A stretch of DNA of 64,000 nt from Saliphagus infecundisoli (GTDB taxonomy: Archaea; Halobacteriota; Halobacteria; Halobacteriales; Natrialbaceae): the NCBI RefSeq assembly GCF_020177375.1, contig NZ_JAIWHV010000001.1, positions 558,001 to 622,000 on the forward strand, in the 5' to 3' direction. The position numbers were made by a program, and so were the translations under genes. Positions 34,415-42,140 of this stretch are shown here, piece after piece (within the stretch, counting starts at the first letter, position 1; every line of letters begins with the position of its first letter). The notes beneath the pieces are model-generated. The model saw only the letters and a program-made list of their open reading frames with translations. It was not told the DNA's origin and searched no databases.

Positions 34415-35653
34415 ATGTCCCGGTCGGCCGCCGTTGCGCTCGTCGTCGCCGTCGTCGTCCTCGGCGCGTGTGGTCTCGTCGTCGCGGATGGCCCCGGCCA
34501 AACCAGTTCGGGATCCGACGATTCGGCGGTTTCGGAGTCAGCTACCGGACCCCTCGAGAGCGACACCGCGGTCGAACGGCCGGCGACCGTCGTCGCCCCC
34601 GACGAGTTCGATACGACCCGGTTCGAGGTCGTCGTCTACGAGAACGGGACGGTGACCTGGACCCACCGCCACGAACGCCAGCTCGACAACCAAGAGGTCG
34701 AGGAGTTCAAGTCGTTCGCCGAGAACTTCGAGGAGGACGAGGAGAGCCCGCTGTACACCCGCTTTACCGAACAGGCGGGGGCGCTGATCGGCACCGGGAG
34801 CGAGCAGACCGACCGCGAGATGGAGAGCAGGAACTTCAATCGCTCGGCGGACGTCGAGTACCGTCCCGGTCCGATGGGCGTCGTCGAAATGCGCTTTACC
34901 TGGACGAACTTCGCCGAGGTCGAGGACGACGGCACCGTCGTCGTCGGCGACGTCTTCGACGGCGGGCTCTACATCGGCGAGAGCCAGTCCCTCGAGCTCG
35001 TCGCCGGCGAGGACCTCGAGTTCCGCGAGGCCCGACCCGAACCCGAGTATCCGGGCACCTCCCTGGAGGCGGCCTCGTCGGTGACCTGGTCCGGCGAACA
35101 CGAGTTCCTCGACGGCCGGCCCTACGCGGTCCTTGAGGATCCCGACGAGGCCGCGGCCGGAGCCAACGAGGGCACCGAGGGCCTGCTCACACCCGTAGAG
35201 GGATCGACATGGCTGGTCGCGGGCGGCTTGCTGGTCGCCCTCGGGATCGGAGCCGTCGTCGCCCTCGCCTGGTATCGGTCGTCGGAGGGGGCCGCCGAAG
35301 AGCGAAGAGGGACGGACACCCCCGAACCGAGCGGGGAGCCGGCCACCAACGGCGCGGGGACCACCACGGCGGCCGAGGGTGCCGGCGCGGCCCCCGGTGA
35401 GCCTGACCCGATCCCCGAGTCCGAGCTGATGACCGACGAGGACCGGGTCGTCCGGCTGATCCGGGAGAACGGCGGTCGGATGAAACAGGTCAACATCGTC
35501 GAGGAGACCGGCTGGTCGAAGTCGAAGGTCAGCATGCTGCTCTCGGAGATGGAAGACCAGGGAACGGTGAGCAAGCTCCGGGTCGGCCGCGAGAACATCG
35601 TCAGCCTCGAGGGGTTCGAACCCGAGGCGACGAAGTCGCCGTTCGAGGAGTGA
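34415..35653 (+). CDS. Exported, membrane-anchored protein with cytoplasmic winged helix
   Basis: A 412-residue protein with four parts. The N-terminus is a signal peptide (SAAVALVVAVVVLGACGLVVADG). Residues ~50-240 are an external beta-rich domain (TRFEVVVYENGTVTWTHRHERQL, VVEMRFTWTNFAEVE). A transmembrane helix lies at about 266-287 (WLVAGGLLVALGIGAVVALAWY), followed by an acidic linker. A C-terminal winged helix occupies 340-405 (DEDRVVRLIRENGGRMKQVNIVEETGWSKSKVSMLLSEM). The topology places a sensor outside and a DNA-binding domain inside, an architecture common in haloarchaea (DUF7345/DUF7343 from memory). Target genes unknown. Confidence 0.82.
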   Translation: MSRSAAVALVVAVVVLGACGLVVADGPGQTSSGSDDSAVSESATGPLESDTAVERPATVVAPDEFDTTRFEVVVYENGTVTWTHRHERQLDNQEVEEFKSFAENFEEDEESPLYTRFTEQAGALIGTGSEQTDREMESRNFNRSADVEYRPGPMGVVEMRFTWTNFAEVEDDGTVVVGDVFDGGLYIGESQSLELVAGEDLEFREARPEPEYPGTSLEAASSVTWSGEHEFLDGRPYAVLEDPDEAAAGANEGTEGLLTPVEGSTWLVAGGLLVALGIGAVVALAWYRSSEGAAEERRGTDTPEPSGEPATNGAGTTTAAEGAGAAPGEPDPIPESELMTDEDRVVRLIRENGGRMKQVNIVEETGWSKSKVSMLLSEMEDQGTVSKLRVGRENIVSLEGFEPEATKSPFEE

Positions 35654-35739
35654 TCCGGCCGTTCGAGCGTGTGCCAGACCGGGCCACTGGGGGCTCGAAA
35701 CGGAACGCTTAAACACGATACGGAGCAACGATAGGACAG

Positions 35740-35814
35740 GCTCCGTTGGTGTAGTCCGGCCAATCATCTTGCCCTCTCACGGCAAGGACCAGGGTTCGAA
35801 TCCCTGACGGAGCA
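35740..35814 (+). tRNA. tRNA-Glu (anticodon CTC)
   Basis: Acceptor arms GCTCCGT and ACGGAGC pair fully, with discriminator A at 35814. The anticodon stem TTGCC/GGCAA holds loop CTCTCAC with anticodon CTC, reading GAG. The T arm has CCAGGGTTCGAATCCCTG. No intron and no encoded CCA. A TATA-like GCTTAAAC at 35707-35714 lies at the right distance upstream. Confidence 0.97.
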
Positions 35815-35832
35815 CTTCTTCCGATCCGCGTT

Positions 35833-36363
35833 TCAGACGTCTCTCGTCTCGGATCCGGCCTCTACGTCCTCGGTCGCTCGTGCTTGGGCCGCGTCGTAGG
35901 AACTCCCCAGCGAGATCAGAAAGCCGATCATCGCGGTGATCAACGCGATCGTGCCGACCCCGACGACCGCGGCCGCGAGGAGCGCCCCGCCCAGAAGCCG
36001 TGCCGACGTCAGCAGCGAGACTGCGGTGACGGCCGCGATGAGCGTGAACAGGCGGGCGAACCGGCCCGTGTCGAACCCCTCGCGGTCGGTCTCCGTTTCG
36101 GCCGGATCGCCATCGTCGCGCAGTTCGGCCAGGACGCCGACGTACTCGCCGCCGCCCTGGACGTGTCCCAGCGAGTGGATCGAGTGGGCGACCCAGAGCC
36201 CGCCTGTGAAGTTGACGAGCGCGACGAACGACACCAGTCCAAACTGGCCCTCGACGAACAGTCCCGCGAGGACGGCGCCGAGGAACGTCACCACCATCAG
36301 CCCGTGGGTCACGAGCGAACGGGTTCCGAACTCCTCGAGTCTGTGTACGTGTGGCACCCTCAT
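35833..36363 (-). CDS. Four-helix membrane protein, unknown
   Basis: A 176-residue membrane protein. Helices at about 18-38 (LVTHGLMVVTFLGAVLAGLF), 41-62, 98-118 and 128-150 are visible; between them lies an acidic, soluble loop (LRDDGDPAETETDREGFDTG). The start LEEFGTRS suggests a cytoplasmic N-terminus. The start ATG 36363 follows a TATA-like ATTATACTC on the minus strand (about 36382-36390). Convergent with tRNA-Glu. Family not recognised. Confidence 0.72.
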   Translation of the reverse strand: MRVPHVHRLEEFGTRSLVTHGLMVVTFLGAVLAGLFVEGQFGLVSFVALVNFTGGLWVAHSIHSLGHVQGGGEYVGVLAELRDDGDPAETETDREGFDTGRFARLFTLIAAVTAVSLLTSARLLGGALLAAAVVGVGTIALITAMIGFLISLGSSYDAAQARATEDVEAGSETRDV

Positions 36364-36481
36364 ATGGGATGTTCGACCCCGACGAGTATAATTCGATGGC
36401 CAAACGAGCCCCCGTGGCGACTGCCGGGACCCATCAGGGTGCACACCTGCCCGACGCTCCCGGCCGGTGAGCGGGAACCGG

Positions 36482-37819
36482 CTACCCGGCGTCGTCGATC
36501 GACTCGGCCAGCAGGTCGCTCGCGAGGGCTATCTCGCGGGTCGTGACGTCGAGCGGTGGAAGCAGGCGGAGGGTCTTGTGGCCACAGCCCAGCGTGAGCA
36601 GGCCGTTTCGGAGCGCGGCCTCGACGACCGCCTCCCGGCGCTCCTTGGTGTCGAACTCGACGGCGAGCATGAGGCCGAGCCCGCGGACGTCGATCACCGA
36701 TTCGCGCCCGTCGGCCATTTCCTCCAATCGTGTACGGAACTGCTCGCCCCGGTCGCGGACGTTCTCGAGGAGCCCCTCCTCGCGGATGACGTCGATCGTG
36801 AGCGCGCCCTGCATCGCCCCGAGGATATCGCCGGCGCCCCACGTCGAGGAGAGGCGGGCCTGTTCGTCGGGGAAGATCTCGGATCGGGAGACCGTCGCCC
36901 CCACGCGAAGGCCCTTCGCGCTCGTGATCACGTCCGGCGTGAGGTCGTAGTGGTCGATCCCCCAGAGTTCGCCGGTGCGACCGAGCCCCGACTGGATCTC
37001 GTCGGCGACGATCCGGAGACCGAAGCGTTCGCGGAGGGCCGCGAGGTCCTCTATGAACGCGGGATGGGCGGGCCGGTAGCCGCCCTCGCCCTGGACCGGC
37101 TCGACGATCAGGAAGGCGACCTCGTCGGGATCGACGGTGCCCTGCTCGGGGTCGAGTTTGTCGGCAAGGACGTTGCCGCCGGGGCCGTCGGTCTTCCACC
37201 GGCGCTCGTACTCCTCGGAGCTCGAGGGGAAGGGGATTTCCATGACGCCGGGAACCTCCGGGTAGCCCTTCCGGTGGACGGCTTTCGAGCGGTTGAGCGA
37301 GAGGGCACCGAGCGTCCGGCCGTGGAAGCCCCCCTCGCAGGTGACGGCGCGATGTCTCCCGGAGGCATAACAGATCTTGATCCCGTTCTCGACGGCTTCG
37401 GCCCCGGAGTTCGAGAGAAACACCCGATCCATGCCGTAGTGGTCGGTGATCTCGACGAGCTGTTCCATGAGCTGTGTGGGGCCGGGAAAGTCGGGGGAGT
37501 CGACGGGGCCGCCGGGGCTGACGTAGAAGTCCTGGCCGGCGATCTTCGAGGGGTCGGGGAGGTCGAACTCGTCGAACCGGTCGGAAATCGCGGGGTGATT
37601 GTAACCCAGCGGCGCGGAGGCGACGTGGCTCGTGAAGTCCATCAGGACGTTGCCGTCGACGTCGGTACAGAACGGGCCGACGGCGGGCTCCCCGGCGTCC
37701 CAGACGAACTCGTAGACGTAGGTGCTCGGCGCGGCGACGGCGTGGTGGGCCTCGACCCACTCGCTGGCCCGGTCGCCGGGAACGTGCTCGACCCGCGGCT
37801 CGGTCGTCTCTCGGTCCAT
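36482..37819 (-). CDS. Class III PLP aminotransferase (acetylornithine / 4-aminobutyrate type)
   Basis: A 445-residue fold-type I aminotransferase of class III. Blocks seen: LMDFTSHVASAPLGYNHPAI, FLSNSGAEAVENGIKICYASGRHRAVTCEGGFHGRTLGALSLN, FLIVEPVQGEGGYRPAHPAF, RFGLRIVADEIQSGLGRTGELWGIDHYDLTPDVITSAKGL (PLP Lys at the end), and STWGAGDILGAM. Substrates may be N-acetylornithine, GABA or another omega-amine. The start is the ATG at 37819; a TTG three codons upstream is also open. No biosynthetic neighbours help to fix the substrate. Confidence 0.92.
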   Translation of the reverse strand: MDRETTEPRVEHVPGDRASEWVEAHHAVAAPSTYVYEFVWDAGEPAVGPFCTDVDGNVLMDFTSHVASAPLGYNHPAISDRFDEFDLPDPSKIAGQDFYVSPGGPVDSPDFPGPTQLMEQLVEITDHYGMDRVFLSNSGAEAVENGIKICYASGRHRAVTCEGGFHGRTLGALSLNRSKAVHRKGYPEVPGVMEIPFPSSSEEYERRWKTDGPGGNVLADKLDPEQGTVDPDEVAFLIVEPVQGEGGYRPAHPAFIEDLAALRERFGLRIVADEIQSGLGRTGELWGIDHYDLTPDVITSAKGLRVGATVSRSEIFPDEQARLSSTWGAGDILGAMQGALTIDVIREEGLLENVRDRGEQFRTRLEEMADGRESVIDVRGLGLMLAVEFDTKERREAVVEAALRNGLLTLGCGHKTLRLLPPLDVTTREIALASDLLAESIDDAG

Positions 37820-37857
37820 GCCCTCCAATCGGGGCCGTCGGGATTAACCCTTGGTGG

Positions 37858-39192
37858 TCAGAGCACGACGAGAAGCGAGGCGAGCCCGCCCCCGATCAGG
37901 AGGACGGCGCTGTAGGCCGCGACCCGGTTTCGAAACCGGGTGTTCGAGGACGTCGCCGTGAGCACCGCCTTGACGACGATGCTCGAGACCGTCGCGAGCA
38001 GGATCGCGACCGTGGCCTCCGGCGCGGCGAGCTGGCCCCCGCGGTAGAGGACGACCGCGGACGTCGTCGCGCCGGCACTGGAGACGAGCCCGCTCGCCAC
38101 CGCGGTCGCGTAGAAGCCGAGCGTGCCGAACCAGACCTCGGCGACCGAGCCGAAGACGAGGACGACCAGGAAGACGGCGCCGAACGCGAGGGCGTTCTTC
38201 AGCGAGAAGGGGCTCTCGAGGTCCATCGGGGTCGACTCCGACCAGTCGGCGGTCACCCCCGCGATCAGCACGGAGAGGACGATGACCGCTCCCAGCGGAA
38301 CGATCGCCTCGACGAGCGGCGAGACGCCACTGCCGACGGTGAAGGCGACGGCGATCGCCAGGTTGCGCACGGCCATCGCGGCGTCGGCGAGCAGGATCGC
38401 GGCGACGGCGTAGGAGGCGGCCTCCGAGCGCTGGTTGACGTGATCGAGCATCGTCCCCACGACGGCAGTCGAGGACGCGAGCCCGCCGAAGAAGCCGGTG
38501 ACGGCGATCCCTCGGCCGCCGTAGGTCGAGACGATCGCGTAGTTGACGATCCCGATGCCGGCGACGGCGACGACCATCAGCCAGATCACCTGGGGCTCGA
38601 GCTCGATCGTGGTGACGCCGAGGTCGAGGGGGTACGTCGAGGGCAACAGCGGGTAGACGACGAACGCGAGGATCGCGAACTCCGTCGTCGAGCGCATCTC
38701 CTGGCGGGTGAGTCCCCACGCGAACTCGTGGAGCTCGCGTTTCAAAACGAGCAACAGCGAGGAGAGGACGGCGACGGTCACTCCCTCGATGACGAAGTCG
38801 GCGGCGACCAGGGCGCCGACGCCGTAGGCGACGAGCATCGAGACCGAGGTCGTAAGCGAGAGGCCGCTTCCCTCGTCGTCGTCCAACAGCCCCTGGACCG
38901 CCAGCAGGATTCCCTGGACGATGACCAACAGCCCTCCGAGAAGGAGCAGGCTCTCGCCGGCGTCGGCCTCGAGGACGAGCACCATGAACACCGCTCCCAG
39001 TAAGCTGATCAGCGAGAACGTCCGGATCCCCGCGGACTTCTGGGACCACTCGCGCTCGAGCCCCAGGAACATCCCCAGGGCACCCGCCAGCGCGATCCTG
39101 ACGACGGACTCCTCCAGGGGAGCTTCCGCGATCTGCAAGACGACGGCGGGGACGGCCTCGTTCACCCCACGACGTAGCAGCGTGGGGGTCAT
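37858..39192 (-). CDS. MgtC/DUF4010 family membrane protein
   Basis: A 444-residue integral membrane protein of about 13 helices. The N-terminal MgtC/SapB-like part has ALAGALGMFLGLEREWSQKSAGIRTFSLISLLGAVFMVL. The C-terminal part, from about residue 210, fits DUF4010 (GFFGGLASSTAVVGTMLDH ... FGTLGFYATAVASGLVSSAGATTSAVVLY). MgtC proteins are linked to magnesium homeostasis and membrane potential in bacteria, but the role of the archaeal fusion is unknown. It is 38 bases from the aminotransferase gene on the same strand. Confidence 0.9.
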   Translation of the reverse strand: MTPTLLRRGVNEAVPAVVLQIAEAPLEESVVRIALAGALGMFLGLEREWSQKSAGIRTFSLISLLGAVFMVLVLEADAGESLLLLGGLLVIVQGILLAVQGLLDDDEGSGLSLTTSVSMLVAYGVGALVAADFVIEGVTVAVLSSLLLVLKRELHEFAWGLTRQEMRSTTEFAILAFVVYPLLPSTYPLDLGVTTIELEPQVIWLMVVAVAGIGIVNYAIVSTYGGRGIAVTGFFGGLASSTAVVGTMLDHVNQRSEAASYAVAAILLADAAMAVRNLAIAVAFTVGSGVSPLVEAIVPLGAVIVLSVLIAGVTADWSESTPMDLESPFSLKNALAFGAVFLVVLVFGSVAEVWFGTLGFYATAVASGLVSSAGATTSAVVLYRGGQLAAPEATVAILLATVSSIVVKAVLTATSSNTRFRNRVAAYSAVLLIGGGLASLLVVL

Positions 39193-39249
39193 AAACGGCT
39201 CGTTACCCGATGGGGCCGCCCGAGACGCTCACGGACTCACCGGATCCGG

Positions 39250-39549
39250 CTACACCTCGACGTACTGGCCCTCCCACTCCCGGCGGGCCTCGATCTCTCG
39301 ACGTCCCCGACGGGTGAGCGTGTAGACGTTGGTCCGGCGGTCCTTCTGGCCTTTCTCGACCAGCCCCTTGTCGACGACGGTGTCCAAGTTGGGGTAGAGC
39401 CGCCCGTGGTGGATCTCGCTCTCGTAGTACTTCTCGAGTTCCTCCTTGATCGCCAGCCCGTGTGGCTCCCCTTCGCCCGCGATCACGTACAGCAGGTCAC
39501 GCTGGAATCCTGTCAGGTCGTACATTGGGTAGGTCTCGTTCACACTCAT
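39250..39549 (-). CDS. PadR family transcriptional regulator
   Basis: A 99-residue winged-helix protein. LTGFQRDLLYVIAGEGEPHGLAIKEELEKYYESEIHHGRLYPNLDTVVDKGLVEKGQKDRRTNVYTLTRRGRREI shows the full PadR fold; only the C-terminal dimer helix of longer PadR proteins is short. Such proteins are usually repressors, but the ligand is unknown. ATG 39549 lies about 10-20 bases from a TATA-like box, suggesting a leaderless transcript; an ATG at 39525 is an alternative. Haloarchaeal genomes carry many copies of this minimal PadR type. Confidence 0.9.
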   Translation of the reverse strand: MSVNETYPMYDLTGFQRDLLYVIAGEGEPHGLAIKEELEKYYESEIHHGRLYPNLDTVVDKGLVEKGQKDRRTNVYTLTRRGRREIEARREWEGQYVEV

Positions 39550-39556
39550 TACCGAA

Positions 39557-39568
39557 CTATAATAAGTA
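39557..39568 (-). promoter_or_regulatory. PadR gene TATA box
   Basis: CTATAATAAGTA on the plus strand reads TACTTATTATAG on the minus strand and lies just upstream of the PadR ATG. It is the best TATA-like box in this otherwise GC-rich spacer and implies a leaderless or nearly leaderless mRNA. Confidence 0.5.
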
Positions 39569-39599
39569 TTCCGAGACAGCCGAGAACCGGTGTCATCGT

Positions 39600-39855
39600 C
39601 TCCGAGAACCGACCCTGGCCGGTTCCGAACCGGTCACGAACTCGAGGAGCGACCGACTCCGGATGCGCGGGTTCGGAGCCGTATACGGTTCCGTGTCGTC
39701 CGGGCGGGGGCGTCGCTTTCGGTCGTGTGGATCGAACAGGAATGCGACCCGCGGGGCGTGAAAAAGGCCACGCGGGTCGCGTGCCGCCCTGAATTGGTCC
39801 CCGCTGACGCTTCGGCCCTCCAAGCGAAGCGTCACCTGACCAAATTCGGGGGAAC
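39600..39855. other. Non-coding stretch dense in perfect inverted repeats (candidate structured RNA)
   Basis: No convincing gene fills 39550-39917, but four dyads follow each other. CCGGTT(CCG)AACCGG is at 39619-39633. A 20-base imperfect palindrome around CCGTATACGG is at 39674-39693. GCGACCCGCG/CGCGGGTCGC, 10 bp perfect with a 17-base loop, is at 39744-39780. At 39787-39851 a nested hairpin has inner arms TGACGCTTCG/CGAAGCGTCA (10 bp perfect, 39805-39834) and outer arms GAATTGGTC/GACCAAATTC plus flanking C/G pairs. Long stems of this kind are more than expected by chance in a 260-base piece. A small structured RNA, a long leader or a protein-binding region are all possible; strand is unknown. 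Confidence 0.5.
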
Positions 39856-39917
39856 GACTTAAAGCTACCGGCAATCTCCGAGAAGCCAACGGTGCTCCCT
39901 CCGAGTCCGCGACCGGT

Positions 39918-40064
39918 CTACATGTGTTCCTCCTCGAGGACCCACCCCAGCGCCCGCTTGTAGTGGGTGAACAGTTCTCGGACGCCGTCGTGGCGCATCT
40001 CCTCGCTCTCGAGTTGGTCGGCCAGGTATTCGTACTGTTCGCGGATCTCCTCTTGGTCTCGCAT
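39918..40064 (-). CDS. 48-residue conserved-looking haloarchaeal protein
   Basis: A reverse-strand frame with ATG 40064 and TAG at 39918 encodes a 48-residue, highly charged helical protein (MRDQEEIREQYEYLADQLES ... ELFTHYKRALGWVLEEEHM). The codon bias is strong and the sequence is fully compatible with a soluble helical hairpin. I recall similar small haloarchaeal proteins, but no function is known. Confidence 0.7.
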   Translation of the reverse strand: MRDQEEIREQYEYLADQLESEEMRHDGVRELFTHYKRALGWVLEEEHM

Positions 40065-40103
40065 ACGCCGGTTACCCGGCGGAGCCGGAAAAGCTGACTG
40101 CCC

Positions 40104-40490
40104 TCATCCGTCCCGGTCCTCTCGCTTCCGGGCGCACAGGGGCTGGCGCCCGACCAGCCGACAGGGAAAGGCCGGGTGTTCGGCGAAGTGGTGGACGAGC
40201 ATGTGGCGCCGTCGTCCGGTGACGCCGGGCCACTCCACGTCGGCCGCCACGAACGTCGCCGGCAGCGCGTCGAAACACGCCCGACAGTCGGCGAACGACT
40301 CGAAGACCTTGCGGTGGCCCGCCGCGGTGCCGCGGCGTTCGACGACGTAGGCGCCGTCCTCGCGGCGGCGGCCGACCGTCCGGAGGAAGTCCCGGTCGGA
40401 AGCCGTCGTGGTGCCGTCGGGAGCCGGTCGGGGCGTGCGTCTCTCGCTACCGCCGGGGGATTTCCCGATCAGGAGTTCGATCGCTCCGGG
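40104..40490 (-). CDS. Small basic protein gene lacking a usual start codon
   Basis: The minus-strand frame ending at 40104 (TGA) is open for 128 codons up to a TGA at 40491-40493. Its C-terminal 80 residues look like a real protein: AYVVERRGTAAGHRKVFESF, CRACFDALPATFVAADVEWP, GVTGRRRHMLVHHFAEHPAF, ending in KREDRDG. No ATG, GTG or TTG is available before the Met in RRRHMLV. A second frame shifted by one base starts with ATG at 40494 and stops after 15 codons, so a single-base indel could have separated the start from the body. It may be a frameshifted gene, use a rare start, or reflect a sequence error. Confidence 0.45.
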   Translation of the reverse strand, partial: PGAIELLIGKSPGGSERRTPRPAPDGTTTASDRDFLRTVGRRREDGAYVVERRGTAAGHRKVFESFADCRACFDALPATFVAADVEWPGVTGRRRHMLVHHFAEHPAFPCRLVGRQPLCARKREDRDG

Positions 40491-40625
40491 TCATGTGACC
40501 TGCTACGACCGATCGGAGGAAAGCGGTTGGGGTGGTGTGGTCCGTTCTCACAGGCTGACGCGTGGCTGGCCAGTCACCGGTAAACGAAAATTGGGAGACT
40601 CGACCGGCAGTGGGTGCGGCGGGCG

Positions 40626-41075
40626 TTACTCGTCGGAGTCGTTGCCGAGGCCGGTGTCGTTGTCCTCGGTATCGTTCATGCCGGAGTCGTTGCCGAGGCC
40701 GGTGTCGTTGTCCTCGGTATCGTTCATGCCGGAGTCGTTGCCGAGACCGGTGTCGTTGTCCTCGGTGTCGTTCATACCGGTGTCGTTGTCCTCGGTGTCG
40801 TTCATACCGGTGTCGTTCTCGTCATCGCCGAGACCGGTGTCGTTGTCCTCGGTGTCGTTCATACCGGTGTCGTTGTCCTCGCCCATCCCGGTATCGTTCT
40901 CCTCTTCGGTCTCGGTTTCCTCCTCCGTTTCGGTCTCCTCTTCGGTCTCGTTTTCGGTGTCGTTTCCGTTGCCGTTGCCGTTACCACCGCCGTCGCTACA
41001 GCCCGCGAGGGTCAGCGCACCGACGGTACCTGCGACGGTCACGAACCTGCGTCGACTGAATCGGTCTTCGGTCAT
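40626..41075 (-). CDS. TAT lipoprotein composed of N-glycosylation-sequon repeats
   Basis: A 149-residue protein. The first 27 residues are a TAT lipoprotein signal: SRRRFVTVAGTVGALTLAGC (twin Arg, lipobox LAGC). The rest has no hydrophobic core and consists of Asn, Asp, Thr, Glu and Gly. I count 18 Asn-X-Thr/Ser sites (Asn-Asp-Thr, Asn-Asp-Ser and Asn-Glu-Thr) in about 120 residues, with units such as GNDSGMNDTEDNDTGL repeated. After lipid anchoring it would be a flexible, acidic, potentially heavily glycosylated rod on the cell surface. ATG 41075 starts the signal. No domain recognised. It lies 32 kb from aglB. Confidence 0.8.
   Translation of the reverse strand: MTEDRFSRRRFVTVAGTVGALTLAGCSDGGGNGNGNGNDTENETEEETETEEETETEEENDTGMGEDNDTGMNDTEDNDTGLGDDENDTGMNDTEDNDTGMNDTEDNDTGLGNDSGMNDTEDNDTGLGNDSGMNDTEDNDTGLGNDSDE
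40633..40870 (-). repeat. 48-bp tandem repeat (with 30-bp partial units) inside the lipoprotein gene
   Basis: Three near-identical 48-base units run from about 40633 to 40776, each coding 16 residues (GNDSGMNDTEDNDTGL type), followed by shorter 27-30-base units to 40863. Differences are mainly synonymous third-base changes such as gtatcg/gtgtcg and gaggcc/gagacc. All units are multiples of three, so changes in copy number keep the reading frame and could vary glycan acceptor number between strains. Confidence 0.85.
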
Positions 41076-41414
41076 ACACTCACCCGCTATGCCTGTCCTG
41101 TTGGTTCCAATGGGGCCTGCAGTTGCCGCACCTTCATAACGGAGTGGATATTCGTTGTGAAACGGTGGCATAAGTAGAAAGAGGGGGTCTCGCTCGCCCC
41201 CGAACAGTCCCTCACCCGCGCGTGGTCGAGAGTCTTCTCGTCACGAACGTCCCGTGGCCGGGCTCGAATCCGCGGTCCGCCGAAACCAGCGTGGCCCTGT
41301 TCCGTCGAACGTCTCGACCCGTCTCGACCCTCGCTAAGCGGCCGATGGGTTCGCCGCCGAGCAGGGCGGACGGCGAACGGAGGGTCTTTCCCCGCGTCCG
41401 GCCTACGCCCGCGC
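41076..41414. other. Intergenic region upstream of the lipoprotein gene
   Basis: 338 bases without a supported gene. A CTACTTATG box (minus strand, about 41162-41170) could be the lipoprotein promoter. The remaining sequence up to the 41415 gene is GC-rich with no clear hairpin or RNA. Confidence 0.4.
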
Positions 41415-42140
41415 ATGAAGATCCGGGGCGAACGCGAGTGCACCGACTGTGGCACCCGCTGGTCGTACTACGAGACCGGCAGCGTCGGCTGTCCGGCCTG
41501 TAGCAGCCTCCGGAGCGTCGGCACGGGCGAGCGGACCGAACACACCGACCTCGACGCCGCCCTCGAGCTGACCGAGGTCCGGGGGCTGATCGACGACGCC
41601 CCCCTCGAGGAGGTCGCCGAGCGCGCGGCCGAGGAGGCCCGATCCTACGTCAGACGCCGGGGGTTCGTCCGTGGCGGGGACCTGATCGATCTCGACGAGT
41701 CGTATCTCGCGGCCGCCGAGTTGCGCTACGTCGCCGACGTCCTCGCCCGGACTCCCTCCCACGAGCGGACCGACGAGGGGGAGCTGTACTTCGTCTCGCT
41801 CCTCCGGGACGCCGACGGCGGCGAGCGCCCGCCCGTCGCGGAGGTTCCCCACGGCCTCGCGATGGCCCGCGGGCTCGCCTACGCCGAGGCCGTCCGGGAG
41901 TATCGTCGGGACGTCCGGAGTTGGCTCGAGGGCCGCGAGCTCGCCCCCGACGAACGCGGCGCCCTCGACTCGCTCGGCGAGCACGTCACCCGGATCCGGA
42001 TGCTCGACGGCGACGTCTCCCCGCAGATTGCGGAACGGCTCGTGGAGACGGCCCGGGACCTGGGGAGAGCACTCCGGGACGGCGACGAGGTCGCGCTCGC
42101 GCGCGCAGAAGACCGTCTCGAGGCGCTCGACGACGTTTAG
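41415..42140 (+). CDS. Zinc-ribbon protein, haloarchaeal (possibly DUF7117)
   Basis: A 241-residue protein. The N-terminal ~25 residues form a zinc ribbon, RECTDCGTRWSYYE ... GCPACSSL (two CxxC pairs). The remainder is all-helical and acidic (LEEVAERAAEEARSYVRRRGFVRGGDLIDLDESYLAAAELRYVADVL). From memory this matches a haloarchaeal family of TFIIB-like-ribbon proteins without known function (DUF7117). It ends in a four-base overlap with folD on the opposite strand (convergent). Confidence 0.72.
   Translation: MKIRGERECTDCGTRWSYYETGSVGCPACSSLRSVGTGERTEHTDLDAALELTEVRGLIDDAPLEEVAERAAEEARSYVRRRGFVRGGDLIDLDESYLAAAELRYVADVLARTPSHERTDEGELYFVSLLRDADGGERPPVAEVPHGLAMARGLAYAEAVREYRRDVRSWLEGRELAPDERGALDSLGEHVTRIRMLDGDVSPQIAERLVETARDLGRALRDGDEVALARAEDRLEALDDV

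Noticed and set aside
39600-39855. SRP or RNase P RNA as the identity of the structured region
   Set aside because: It is too short for RNase P RNA, and I could not find the conserved SRP helix 8 elements.
39593-39889. Overlapping open frames on both strands in the inverted-repeat region
   Set aside because: No recognisable protein, Arg/Pro-rich or mixed composition, and starts are arbitrary; the dyad structure explains the region better.
40633-40870. Regularly spaced repeats as a CRISPR array
   Set aside because: The repeats are contiguous, in-frame, multiples of three, and lie inside a lipoprotein gene; there are no spacers and no cas genes.
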